Part shown: positions 32,984-40,582 of the stretch, in pieces | How positions within the stretch are numbered: position 1 is the first letter of the stretch | Layout: each line of letters starts with the position of its first letter | From: JADFXI01 sp963784135 | Lineage (GTDB): Bacteria > Nitrospirota > Thermodesulfovibrionia > Thermodesulfovibrionales > Dissulfurispiraceae | DNA: 64,000 nucleotides | Reading direction: 5' to 3' | Assembly (NCBI GenBank): GCA_963784135.1 | Contig: CAWAQG010000005.1 | Span: 62,001 to 126,000, forward strand | Notes under the pieces: model-generated | Seen by the model: the letters and a program-made list of their open reading frames with translations, nothing else | Databases searched by the model: none | What the model was told of the DNA's origin: nothing | Made by a program: the position numbers and the translations under genes

Positions 32984-35900
32984 ATGGCTTCACCTCGCAT
33001 AGTTTTCTTGGTGGCTTCATTGACAACCAGAGGGAGCAGCGAACTTCCGCCGATTACCAGCGCATCTGTAAGATTTATCGTTGTTGTTCCGAGCAGACCT
33101 CTAAGTCCGGGCAATGCTATTGTCAATGCCTGCAGCGCAAATGAACCTCCGAGGGCCGCATTAAGGTACCTGTTGGAAGGGAGACGCTCTTTGTCAAAGA
33201 TGCTGAGTTTTTCAGAACGGCAGCTGATGGCATGCAGAAGCTGACTCGTTGTGAGAGTCATAAAGGCCATTGTCCCTGCCTGTGCTCCGCGGCCGTATCG
33301 CGCAAGGCCGTACCCGTAAGCTCCGAGCGTGGCCGCGCTCATCATTGCCGATTCGAAACCTATCCTTTTAAAGTCGCTGCTCATAATAATAGGATGCTCA
33401 GGGTTGCGCGGCGGCTTGCTGAGGACATCGGGTTCAGGCTGTTCAAGTGCCAATGCCAGTCCCGGGAATATATCGGATATAAGGTTGATCCAAAGCAATT
33501 GCATGGCATTGACCGGCTGACCGAGGCCTCCGGCAATCGCCGTAAACATGACCATAATTTCACTGAGATTGGTCGACAGGAGAAAGTGTACTGATTTCCG
33601 GATATTGTTATAAATTGTGCGTCCGTGGCTTACAGCTATGATCATGGTCTCGAGATTGTCGTCCTCCAGCACAATATCGGCCACCTCGCGGGCGACATCC
33701 GTGCCGGTATGTCCCATTGCGATGCCTATGTCGGCGGCCTTAAGCGCGGGGCCGTCATTAATGCCGTCGCCGGTCATAGCGACAACTTTCCCGGCGCTCT
33801 GAAGAGCTTGCACTATTTGAAGCTTATGGGCGGGACTTACGCGGGCAAAAACATGGACACGCTCGGCAAGCGCTTTCATGACATCCGGTTCTATATCCGT
33901 AAGGTGGGTCGAATCAAGGATCTCGAGCTGTTCTCCATTGCTCAAATCCAGCTCGTTTCCGATGGCATAGGCTGTAGGGGTCTGGTCTCCGGTTATCATA
34001 ACTGTTTCTATGCCGGCCTGGTGGAAGACGCCGATCAGCTCCCTGACTCCCTTTCTGGTGGGGTCTGCCATCCCCACAAGGCCGAGCCAGACGAAACCGC
34101 TGCTGATATCGGACCCCGTGCCGTTGCCGTTTTCAATATGGTGATAAGCGAAGCCGAGGACGCGCAGTGCTTCACCGGCCATTCGCTCATTCTCTGTTTC
34201 CATTGCAAGCTTGTCATCATCCGAGATCAAAATCTTTTCGCCGTCCTTTATATACCAATCGCACATTGCCAGCACTTCCGTAGGACTGCCTTTCAGCGCG
34301 ACGATCTTGCCCTCCGCGCCGTAGTCATGGTAGGTAGCCATATAATTGCGGTTTTCAGCGCGGTAGCCTATTTTGAGAAGCGGGTATTTATTTCTGAGCT
34401 GCATGATGTCAACCCCTGCGCAAATAGCCATATGCATAAGGGCATTCTCGGTGGGCGAGCCGCGCAGCACATATTTACCCTCTCCGTTATCATTGTAAGA
34501 GCTTCCCCCGGCCGGTTCACCCGCATGCTCTTTTACAATGATTTCAGATTCATTGCAGAGCACAGCTATATGGATGAGCCTGAGGAACTCGTCCATTGCA
34601 TAAGGGTTAACCGTCTCCCTGCCTGCCATAAATTTTCCGTCCGCAACTTTTATCCTCTTCATCCCCGAATGCACAGCAACAACCGTCATCCTGTTCAGAG
34701 TTATGGTGCCGGTCTTGTCCATGCATATGGTCTGCACCGAGCCGAGCGTCTCGACCGCATTGAGATGGCGTATGAGGACTTTATGCCTCCTCATATTCCT
34801 GATTCCCAGAGCGAGGGTCGTAGTTGCAACGGTCGGCAGCCCCTCGGGCACAGCGGCTACAGCAAGAGAGATCGAGCTTTTGAGCATCTGCAGGAAACCA
34901 TATCCCCTGAGCAGACCTATGACGAAAACAATACCACAGACTGCTCCGCTGATAAGAACAAGCTGTGTGCCCATTTTTTTAAGCTGGCGCTCCATAGGAG
35001 TATCGGGCGACTCCGCCGCTCCCACGAGTTCCTGTATCTTCCCTATCTCCGTGAATTTCCCGGTAGCTACAACTACAGCAAAGCCCTGTCCCCCTGTCAC
35101 CAGGGTGCCCATATAGGCCATATTGACCCTGTCGGCAAGCGGAATATTGTGGCCTGCTATGCTTGCCGTATTCTTTATGACCGGCATGCTCTCGCCGGTA
35201 AGGGCGGATTCATCAACGCTCAGGTGGGCTGTTTCAATCATTCTGCTGTCGGCAGCGATATAGCTGCCGGGCCTTAGTACCAGGATGTCCCCGATTACCA
35301 CATCCTCGGCAGGGACCTCTTTATAAATACTATCTCTTATGACAAGCGCGGAGGGCCTGACAAGGCTTTTGAGCGAATGAATGGTTTTCTCCGCCTGGCT
35401 CTCGGTTACATAGCCTATAACAGCATTGATGCCGACTACTCCTGCAATAACCACTGCATCAGCTATTCCCCCGGTCAGTACCGAAAGACCGGCAGCAACA
35501 CCGAGCAAAGCATTAGGTATAGAGTTGAACTGTTCGAGCAGGATGCTCAGTCCGGAACGCGGGACCGATTCAGGCAGGAGATTGGGACCGAATTTCTTTA
35601 GCCTGGCTTGTGCGCTTTCACTTGAAAGTCCCGCAAGTGCCGCGGAATCCAGCCGCTCAAGGATTGCCGATAGTTCGGCGGTATGCCATGCCTCAACCGT
35701 CTGGTCCTCGGCGTGGCTGACAAGTCTTCTTACTTTCCCCCTGCTTTTTATCTCTTTAGCCGGAGCAGAAGACAGCCCGGACTCAGGCCCGGGGCCTGAT
35801 GGAGGAGCAGTATCTTCCGTCTGCCTGAAGCTCTCGCCTTTATATTCGAGGACGATATTTTGAATAATCAGGGCAACAGCTTGGGAGGTATTGACGGAAT

Positions 35901-36069
35901 TGAAATAGACGAGAATGCTTCCGGTCAATGTGTTTACAGAGACAAGATTAATCCCTTCTCTGCCTGAAAGACCCGATTCAAGATGCTCTCTCAGTGGTTC
36001 CGAACGATAAAGTCCGGGCACCTTGTATCGGGCCCTTCCGGGGATGGCCGCGTGTACTGTCTGTACCAC
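32980..36069 (-). CDS. P2-like cation-transporting P-type ATPase with N-terminal HMA2 domain
   Basis: A 1029-residue pump. Residues ~1-75 are an HMA2 domain (HAAIPGRARYKVP, LTGSILVYFN) without CxxC. The P-type core shows TGES, VAAVPEGLPT in M4 (P2-type, as in Ca2+ pumps, not the CPC of heavy-metal pumps), DKTGTIT with phosphorylated Asp, LKGSPTE and MTGDGINDGPALKAADIGIAMG. The C-terminal helices include LLWINLISDIFPGLAL. Substrate probably Ca2+, Mg2+ or another hard cation, not Cu/Zn. GTG 36069 is the start. It lies between a 22-mer repeat protein and metK in one operon. Such HMA2-pump clusters recur but their role is unsettled. Confidence 0.9.
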   Translation of the reverse strand: MVQTVHAAIPGRARYKVPGLYRSEPLREHLESGLSGREGINLVSVNTLTGSILVYFNSVNTSQAVALIIQNIVLEYKGESFRQTEDTAPPSGPGPESGLSSAPAKEIKSRGKVRRLVSHAEDQTVEAWHTAELSAILERLDSAALAGLSSESAQARLKKFGPNLLPESVPRSGLSILLEQFNSIPNALLGVAAGLSVLTGGIADAVVIAGVVGINAVIGYVTESQAEKTIHSLKSLVRPSALVIRDSIYKEVPAEDVVIGDILVLRPGSYIAADSRMIETAHLSVDESALTGESMPVIKNTASIAGHNIPLADRVNMAYMGTLVTGGQGFAVVVATGKFTEIGKIQELVGAAESPDTPMERQLKKMGTQLVLISGAVCGIVFVIGLLRGYGFLQMLKSSISLAVAAVPEGLPTVATTTLALGIRNMRRHKVLIRHLNAVETLGSVQTICMDKTGTITLNRMTVVAVHSGMKRIKVADGKFMAGRETVNPYAMDEFLRLIHIAVLCNESEIIVKEHAGEPAGGSSYNDNGEGKYVLRGSPTENALMHMAICAGVDIMQLRNKYPLLKIGYRAENRNYMATYHDYGAEGKIVALKGSPTEVLAMCDWYIKDGEKILISDDDKLAMETENERMAGEALRVLGFAYHHIENGNGTGSDISSGFVWLGLVGMADPTRKGVRELIGVFHQAGIETVMITGDQTPTAYAIGNELDLSNGEQLEILDSTHLTDIEPDVMKALAERVHVFARVSPAHKLQIVQALQSAGKVVAMTGDGINDGPALKAADIGIAMGHTGTDVAREVADIVLEDDNLETMIIAVSHGRTIYNNIRKSVHFLLSTNLSEIMVMFTAIAGGLGQPVNAMQLLWINLISDIFPGLALALEQPEPDVLSKPPRNPEHPIIMSSDFKRIGFESAMMSAATLGAYGYGLARYGRGAQAGTMAFMTLTTSQLLHAISCRSEKLSIFDKERLPSNRYLNAALGGSFALQALTIALPGLRGLLGTTTINLTDALVIGGSSLLPLVVNEATKKTMRGEAI

Positions 36070-36075
36070 GTACCG

Positions 36076-36741
36076 CTATGCTTCCCTTTTTGTTCTGTGC
36101 CTGGTCGAAATCTCAGGTGCAGAATGAGTCGCCTCCGGCGCTGACGAACGCGGCAGTGCGGAGCCGGCAACTTCCTTCACTCCGGCAACGACGCCGACGA
36201 GCATGTCCTTCACAGCGCGCACAGCAGTATTGCCGATAGCTCCCGCTGCCTCTATTGCGCCTCCGACAGCAACTGTGGCAGCTTCTTCCACATTACCGCC
36301 GACTTCTTTTGTGGCTTCAATTACACCGTCCACAGCCCTTCTCGCTACGAGTGCCACATCAGCGCCGACTTCGGCAGCACCCTTGACCGCACCTTTGACA
36401 GTCTGCCCCGTAACACTCAGTACATCGCCTCCTACATCGCTGACCCCCATTATAATGCCTTTTGCAACACTTTTAGTGCTCAGAATCAGGCCGGTACCAA
36501 CCTCTTCCGTGGCCTGAATTGCACCCTTTACTACATCTTTTGTTACGACCACACCCTCGCTGGTTACAGATGCCGTCGCCTTCAGCGCATTAGAAACAAT
36601 GTTTCTCACTAAACTCACTATTTCAGCCTCGATTTCGTTGATTCCTTTCAGACTGCTTACAATGCCCTCTTTCACCTTTGTTCCAGCTGCTCCAATGTTG
36701 GCAGCCCTGCCCGGATTGGTCTTAGCCTCGCCCTTAGTCAT
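36076..36741 (-). CDS. 22-residue tandem amphipathic repeat protein
   Basis: A 221-residue protein I cannot assign to a named family. From about residue 70 it consists of at least six tandem 22-residue units of the form V-K/D/G-G-A/V-I-x(5)-E-V-G-x(10), for example VKGAVKGAAEVGADVALVARRA and VDGVIEATKEVGGNVEEAATVA in turn. Period 22 (2 x 11) suggests long amphipathic helices lying on a membrane or lipid surface, as in synuclein- or apolipoprotein-like proteins. The first part is similar but less regular; the tail is basic. AAAGGGGG precedes ATG 36741. It is encoded just upstream of the P-type ATPase. Confidence 0.75.
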   Translation of the reverse strand: MTKGEAKTNPGRAANIGAAGTKVKEGIVSSLKGINEIEAEIVSLVRNIVSNALKATASVTSEGVVVTKDVVKGAIQATEEVGTGLILSTKSVAKGIIMGVSDVGGDVLSVTGQTVKGAVKGAAEVGADVALVARRAVDGVIEATKEVGGNVEEAATVAVGGAIEAAGAIGNTAVRAVKDMLVGVVAGVKEVAGSALPRSSAPEATHSAPEISTRHRTKREA

Positions 36742-36819
36742 AATAGCAACCCCCTTTTAGATTGTTATTAATTGTGTTTTTTTGATGTGCCATGCGACGG
36801 TTTGACTACACGGCTGCCG

Positions 36820-37308
36820 CTACTTGTTCTCCTCACCAGTGGCATGAGGCACTGATTTCAGAAATATATTCAATGAATACCAAAAAGCTGTATACCATGC
36901 GGGGGCCGCAAAGTTCCCCCTGCTGATTTCGTATATACCGAACCCCAGCAGCGTCAGGAAAGCAACTCCGGGGACATCCAGTTCGTTGCCGGTAAGTCTT
37001 TTTACTCCCTTATCAAAATCTTTGAAGGTTTTTACTACATTTCGGGACAGAGCAGGCGTCCCGTTATCTAATTTAATGAGCCTGAAGAGTGAGTTCTCCT
37101 CGGCAAAAACAGAAATTGCCTTTAAATCAGCAGCATGAATGAACACAACACTGCCGGTAAGGGCATTTGCTTCTACTTCCCTTACTCCCTCAAGATGAGT
37201 AAAATGGTCTTTCAGATTAGAGAAATAAGCGGCATTTCCTTTTCTGGAGGGCACTTTTACCCTCGATCTTCCAGGTGTAGAGTGGCATACAATCGCTTCC
37301 GGTATCAT
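36820..37308 (-). CDS. HMA2-domain membrane protein
   Basis: A 162-residue protein. The N-terminal ~85 residues form an HMA2 domain (CHSTPGRSRVKVP at 8-20, ALTGSVVFIH near 46) without CxxC. After a linker there are two hydrophobic segments (VPGVAFLTLLGFGIYEI and the PAWYTAFWYSLNIFL stretch) that probably span the membrane. Start ATG 37308 overlaps the DUF5132 stop (TAATG), so both are translated together. The same domain begins the P-type ATPase two genes downstream, suggesting they interact. Confidence 0.8.
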   Translation of the reverse strand: MIPEAIVCHSTPGRSRVKVPSRKGNAAYFSNLKDHFTHLEGVREVEANALTGSVVFIHAADLKAISVFAEENSLFRLIKLDNGTPALSRNVVKTFKDFDKGVKRLTGNELDVPGVAFLTLLGFGIYEISRGNFAAPAWYTAFWYSLNIFLKSVPHATGEENK

Positions 37309-37595
37309 TAAGCGCCTGTTTTATCCTCGGGGCTGGTCCCGGCTGCCTGATTATGTGACTCCGCCATTTCAGCCTTTACTTCTGCAACGATATCTTCCAT
37401 CATCTCACCTGCTTCTGCAACAGCCTCTTTGCTTTTTTCATATAGAATAAGGCTGCCTTTGATAGCGGCTTTTGCAATCGGCTTTATCACTCCCGCCAGT
37501 GCCGGAATCACCTGGGGGGCAAATAGAGCCGTACCAACACCGATAGCGAGCCCTGTAACTATATTACCCTTTAATCCATTATCAAAAAGTGCCAT
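37308..37595 (-). CDS. DUF5132-family small membrane protein
   Basis: A 95-residue protein: a glycine/alanine-rich hydrophobic N-terminal half (GNIVTGLAIGVGTALFAPQVIPALAGVIKPIAKAAIKG in pieces) and an acidic helical C-terminal half (EAVAEAGEMMEDIVAEVKAEMAE). This is the pattern of DUF5132 proteins, which regularly precede HMA2 and P-type ATPase genes. It is the first gene of the operon DUF5132 - HMA2 - 22-mer repeat - ATPase - metK. No enzymatic motif is present; a scaffold or accessory membrane role is likely. Confidence 0.8.
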   Translation of the reverse strand: MALFDNGLKGNIVTGLAIGVGTALFAPQVIPALAGVIKPIAKAAIKGSLILYEKSKEAVAEAGEMMEDIVAEVKAEMAESHNQAAGTSPEDKTGA

Positions 37596-37635
37596 ACTGT
37601 CCTCCCGCTTGTTAGTACGTGTCTAATCAAAGTGT

Positions 37636-37665
37636 ATAATAGAACGACTCAAATGTAAATGTAAA
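37636..37665 (-). promoter_or_regulatory. Sigma-70-type promoter of the DUF5132-ATPase-metK operon
   Basis: TTTACA (37665-37660) and TATTAT (37641-37636) on the minus strand are 18 bp apart, about 40 bp before the DUF5132 start. No 11-bp-phased heptamers of good quality are seen on this side, so this operon may not be under Pho control. Confidence 0.5.
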
Positions 37666-37711
37666 AGCTTTATACATAAAGTTTTCATTACATACCTACA
37701 TAGCATAAAGA

Positions 37712-37795
37712 CAGGGGCAAGGGGCAAGGAGCATGGGGTTAGCATCTTTATACCTGTAACCTAAACCTCTTGACCCTTGCCTCTTGCCTTTTGAA
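37712..37795. repeat. Degenerate heptad inverted repeat in a divergent promoter region
   Basis: CAGGGGCAAGGGGCAAGGAG and CTTGACCCTTGCCTCTTGCC are built from GGGGCAA-type units and can pair. They separate the leftward DUF5132 promoter from the rightward Pho box, and may insulate the two transcripts. Confidence 0.45.
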
Positions 37796-37796
37796 A

Positions 37797-37852
37797 TGTC
37801 ACAAAGTTGTAACAAACCGTTCATCATATTGTAAGAATAGTTATGATTTAAT
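37797..37852 (+). promoter_or_regulatory. Pho-box-like promoter before HMA2/Cys-rich genes
   Basis: TGTCACA (37797), TGTAACA (37808), GTTCATC (37819) and TGTAAGA (37830) are phased by 11 bp; TTTAAT (37847-37852) follows by 10 bp as -10. It precedes the 84-residue HMA2 gene. Confidence 0.7.
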
Positions 37853-37881
37853 TAATAAAACCTGAAAGGCGGGTGGATTGA

Positions 37882-38136
37882 ATGATCAACTACAGGGTGG
37901 TTCACCATGTTCCGGGACGCATCAGAGTGCAGGTGCCGATAATCAAAAAGCTTTCTGTTGCAACATTAGAAAAATTAGCCGGGATACCATTACCGGAGGG
38001 GATTAAAGATATCCGCGCCAATCCGATTACCGGAAGTCTTGTCATAACATATGATCCTGATCATGTTGACATAGAGAAATACCTGGAAAAAATGACGACA
38101 GACAGTGAGATAACCTCAACAATCGGCATGAGGTGA
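37882..38136 (+). CDS. Minimal HMA2-domain protein
   Basis: An 84-residue protein consisting only of the HMA2 domain: VHHVPGRIRVQVP at 7-19, the ANPITGSLVITYDPD stretch near 46-60, then a short tail. The CxxC of metal-binding HMA domains is absent; His-x-x-PGR-x-R is the conserved element across all four copies in the window. GGGTGG precedes ATG 37882. It is followed after 7 bp by a small Cys-rich gene, and both lie behind a Pho box, directly upstream of pstS. Confidence 0.82.
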   Translation: MINYRVVHHVPGRIRVQVPIIKKLSVATLEKLAGIPLPEGIKDIRANPITGSLVITYDPDHVDIEKYLEKMTTDSEITSTIGMR

Positions 38137-38143
38137 TACTGTA

Positions 38144-38332
38144 ATGCCAACCGGTACGGCAAGAAGGGAAAGTCCGCTTCCAAAAGTTGAGAGCAGGCGC
38201 CTGAAATGCCCTTACCTTACTAAATACATCATATTTACCTGTCAGGCAGGAGCTGTCCCTTACGTTCCAAGTTTGTTCCAGCTTGAAGAGTACTGTAAAA
38301 GTAAGCAGCATAAGAAATGCCCTTTGCTGTAA
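38144..38332 (+). CDS. Small Cys-rich protein, C-x7-C family member 5
   Basis: A 62-residue protein. KCPYLTKYIIFTC gives the first two Cys and PSLFQLEEYC-KSKQHKK-CPLL the C-x7-C block, closely matching member 1 at 23110 (PSLSELHNYCKGKEYTKCPVLL). The two lie 15 kb apart, so this is a duplicated family and not a local repeat. The first ~18 residues are basic and not conserved; the real start may be further in. It lies between a Pho-controlled HMA2 gene and pstS. Function unknown. Confidence 0.7.
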   Translation: MPTGTARRESPLPKVESRRLKCPYLTKYIIFTCQAGAVPYVPSLFQLEEYCKSKQHKKCPLL

Positions 38333-38365
38333 TTAATTAAGATGTTAATTTAATTGACATTGACC

Positions 38366-38455
38366 GAAAAATCTCCCCTAACCCCTCTTTGCTGAAGAGG
38401 GAAAATGCCTCCCTTTTACAAAGGGAGGTCAGGAGGGATTTCATAAGAGGGAGGT
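38366..38455. repeat. CCCCTAACCCCTCTTT-type intergenic inverted repeat
   Basis: AATCTCCCCTAACCCCTCTT and, inverted, AAAGGGAGGTCAGGAGGGATTT form an imperfect palindrome with inner complementary parts (CTTTGCTGAAGAGG, CCCTTTTACAAAGGG). It lies just before the pstS Pho box. Repeats of this composition are common between genes in deltaproteobacterial-type genomes. Confidence 0.5.
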
Positions 38456-38470
38456 GATATGTAATATAGA

Positions 38471-38515
38471 TTTAACATTGGCGTAACATTTATGTAACAG
38501 TTATTCGTTTATCCT
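38471..38515 (+). promoter_or_regulatory. Pho-box promoter of pstS
   Basis: TTTAACA (38471), CGTAACA (38482) and TGTAACA (38493) are spaced by exactly 11 bp, with a weak fourth unit at 38504. TATCCT (38510-38515) is a weak -10, 10 bp after the last strong heptamer. Location before pstS anchors the interpretation of the other six sites. Confidence 0.8.
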
Positions 38516-38550
38516 TAAATTAGTAAGAAATTGTTCCAACAGGAGGAAGT

Positions 38551-39561
38551 ATGAAAGTATTAGTTAGTTTGCTTGTATCTGTAGCTTGCGTTTTGACGTT
38601 CTCAGTAGTACATGCGGAAGATATGCTGACAGGCGCGGGAGCAACCTTCCCTGCCCCGATATATCAGGCATGGGCGTATGATTATAATAAGACAACCGGC
38701 ATTAAGCTCAATTACCAGTCTATAGGCTCAGGAGGAGGCATCCAGCAGATTAAGAGCAGAACAGTGGAATTCGGCGCATCTGATGCACCCCTGACACCTG
38801 AGGAACTTAACAAAGATGGACTGATCCAGTTCCCTGCCGTTATGGGGGGGGTTGTTCTTGTTGTTAACATGCCCGGCGTAAAGGCAGGCGAGTTAAAACT
38901 GGATCCTGATGCTGTATGTAAAGTATATCTTGGCGACATCAAATACTGGGATGATGCAAAGCTTAAGACCCTGAATCCAAAAGCAAACTTGCCCCATACT
39001 GAAATTACCGTTGTCCATAGGTCTGACGGCTCCGGTACCACCGCAATATTTACCACTTATCTTTCCGAAGTATGTTCTGACTGGAAAACAAAAGTTGGGG
39101 CCGGAACTTCTGTAAAATGGCCTGTCGGCATCGGCGGCAAGGGAAATGAGGGAGTGTCCAACTATGTACATCAGGCCCCTGCTGCTATCGGCTACGTCGA
39201 ATTTGCCTATGCAAAACTGAACAATCTACCCTACACAGCGTTAAAAAACTCGGCAGGCAAGTTTATAGAGCCGAGCTTCGAAGCTTTTGAAGATGCCGCT
39301 GCCTCAGCGAACTTTGATCCGAAAAAACACTTCGATCTCTGGCTCGTTAATGCCCCCGGCAAGAATGCATGGCCTATCGCAGGCGCCACCTTTATTCTGC
39401 TTGCAAAAGACAACAAGGCAGCCGATATGAAAACCGTCAAGTTTTATAACTGGGCTTTCAAAAACGGCGATGCAAAAGCCAAGGAACTGATCTATGTGCC
39501 GCTGCCGAAGAGTTTAAAAGACAAGATCCGCGCATACTGGAAGGAGTACGGCATCTATTAG
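38551..39561 (+). CDS. pstS: Periplasmic phosphate-binding protein PstS
   Basis: A 336-residue substrate-binding protein with a signal peptide (MKVLVSLLVSVACVLTFSVVHA). Family features: GAGATFPAPIYQAWAYDY, QSIGSGGGIQQI, VHRSDGSGTTAIFTTYLS and a phosphate-binding set of Ser/Thr/Arg/Asp in these loops. It captures phosphate for the PstCAB transporter encoded next. AGGAGG precedes ATG 38551. A hairpin between pstS and pstC probably allows more PstS than membrane components. Confidence 0.96.
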   Translation: MKVLVSLLVSVACVLTFSVVHAEDMLTGAGATFPAPIYQAWAYDYNKTTGIKLNYQSIGSGGGIQQIKSRTVEFGASDAPLTPEELNKDGLIQFPAVMGGVVLVVNMPGVKAGELKLDPDAVCKVYLGDIKYWDDAKLKTLNPKANLPHTEITVVHRSDGSGTTAIFTTYLSEVCSDWKTKVGAGTSVKWPVGIGGKGNEGVSNYVHQAPAAIGYVEFAYAKLNNLPYTALKNSAGKFIEPSFEAFEDAAASANFDPKKHFDLWLVNAPGKNAWPIAGATFILLAKDNKAADMKTVKFYNWAFKNGDAKAKELIYVPLPKSLKDKIRAYWKEYGIY

Positions 39562-39576
39562 AAGTTAGATTGAATT

Positions 39577-39616
39577 AAGAGGGTCAGGTATGTATTATAT
39601 ATCCTGACCCTTTTAT
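39577..39616 (+). terminator. Hairpin attenuator between pstS and pstC
   Basis: AGGGTCAGG (39580-39588) pairs with CCTGACCCT (39603-39611), followed by TTTTATTT. Shape fits an intrinsic terminator; partial read-through would give high pstS and lower pstCAB expression. Confidence 0.7.
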
Positions 39617-39640
39617 TTACCTTTTAAAGGAGCTTGCAGC

Positions 39641-40582
39641 TTGCCTATTCTTGACAAAAAGAACCCTATTGACTTCGCATTCTCTCTTATAACGGCGTTT
39701 GCCTCAACACTTGTAATTATAATGGTCATAGGCATTCTAATAGTGCTTATACGGGAGTCATCGCTTGCCATCAGTCGTTTCGGCGTGATCGACTTTTTAA
39801 AATCCACTGACTGGAACCCTGTAACAAAATCCTTCGGGGCTGCGACAACCATATTCGGGACCGTTGTTACGACCGTACTCTCTCTCGCAATTGCGGTGCC
39901 GGTCGCCATCGGCATTGCCATCTTTGTAACCGAAATATCTCCTAATTTTTTGAAAGGTCCTATAGGGATCGCCATTGAACTCCTGGCAGCGATACCCAGT
40001 ATTATTTATGGCATGTGGGGGCTGTTCACCCTCGCTCCTATCATGTCGAGATATATAGAACCGGCGCTTCAGAAAAGCGTAGGCTTACTGCCTGTGGTTG
40101 GGATGTTGTTCAAAGGCACGCCCATGGGTATAGACATGCTGACGGCAGGTGTTATTTTGAGCATCATGATTATACCGTTCACCGCAAGCATTTCGAGGGA
40201 CGCCTTTAACTTGACGCCTGCCGTGGTCAAGGAGTCTGCATATGCAATCGGGGCCACGAAATGGGAAGTTGTAAAGAACGTTGTGCTCCCTTATTCAAAG
40301 CTTGCCGTTTTCGGAGGCGTTACGCTCTCCCTGGGCAGGGCGCTGGGCGAGACCATGGCAGTAGCTTTCGTCCTTGGAAACAACCATCAGATTACCGCCT
40401 CGCTATTTGATGCTGCTGCAACCATCACCGTATCTCTTGCCAATGAATTTACCGAGGCCGACACAGACATCTACCTGTCGTCTCTTTTTTATCTGGCCCT
40501 TGTTCTTTTCATAATGAGCTTTGTAGTCCTTGCAGTTGCAAGGGTCTTTCTGCTCAAGGCCGAGAGGAAATATTCACGATGA
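39641..40582 (+). CDS. pstC: Phosphate ABC transporter permease PstC
   Basis: A 313-residue inner-membrane permease with six membrane segments. The EAA-like loop near residues 200-220 (ESAYAIGATKWEVVKNVVLPYS) is typical, as is GRALGETMAVAFVLGN. Start is TTG 39641, with AAAGGAG 8 bp before it. It pairs with PstA, whose gene overlaps the 3' end by 4 bp. It shares the Pho promoter of pstS through the leaky hairpin. Confidence 0.95.
   Translation: MPILDKKNPIDFAFSLITAFASTLVIIMVIGILIVLIRESSLAISRFGVIDFLKSTDWNPVTKSFGAATTIFGTVVTTVLSLAIAVPVAIGIAIFVTEISPNFLKGPIGIAIELLAAIPSIIYGMWGLFTLAPIMSRYIEPALQKSVGLLPVVGMLFKGTPMGIDMLTAGVILSIMIIPFTASISRDAFNLTPAVVKESAYAIGATKWEVVKNVVLPYSKLAVFGGVTLSLGRALGETMAVAFVLGNNHQITASLFDAAATITVSLANEFTEADTDIYLSSLFYLALVLFIMSFVVLAVARVFLLKAERKYSR

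Noticed and set aside
32327..33244. Plus-strand open frame of 305 codons across metK and the ATPase end
   Set aside because: Antisense to two well-supported genes and crosses their overlap; Cys/Arg-rich composition without domain signs.
33625..35277. A 550-codon open frame on the plus strand opposite the P-type ATPase
   Set aside because: It is a shadow of the ATPase codon usage: no ribosome site, no recognisable domain, and the ATPase on the other strand has all catalytic motifs.
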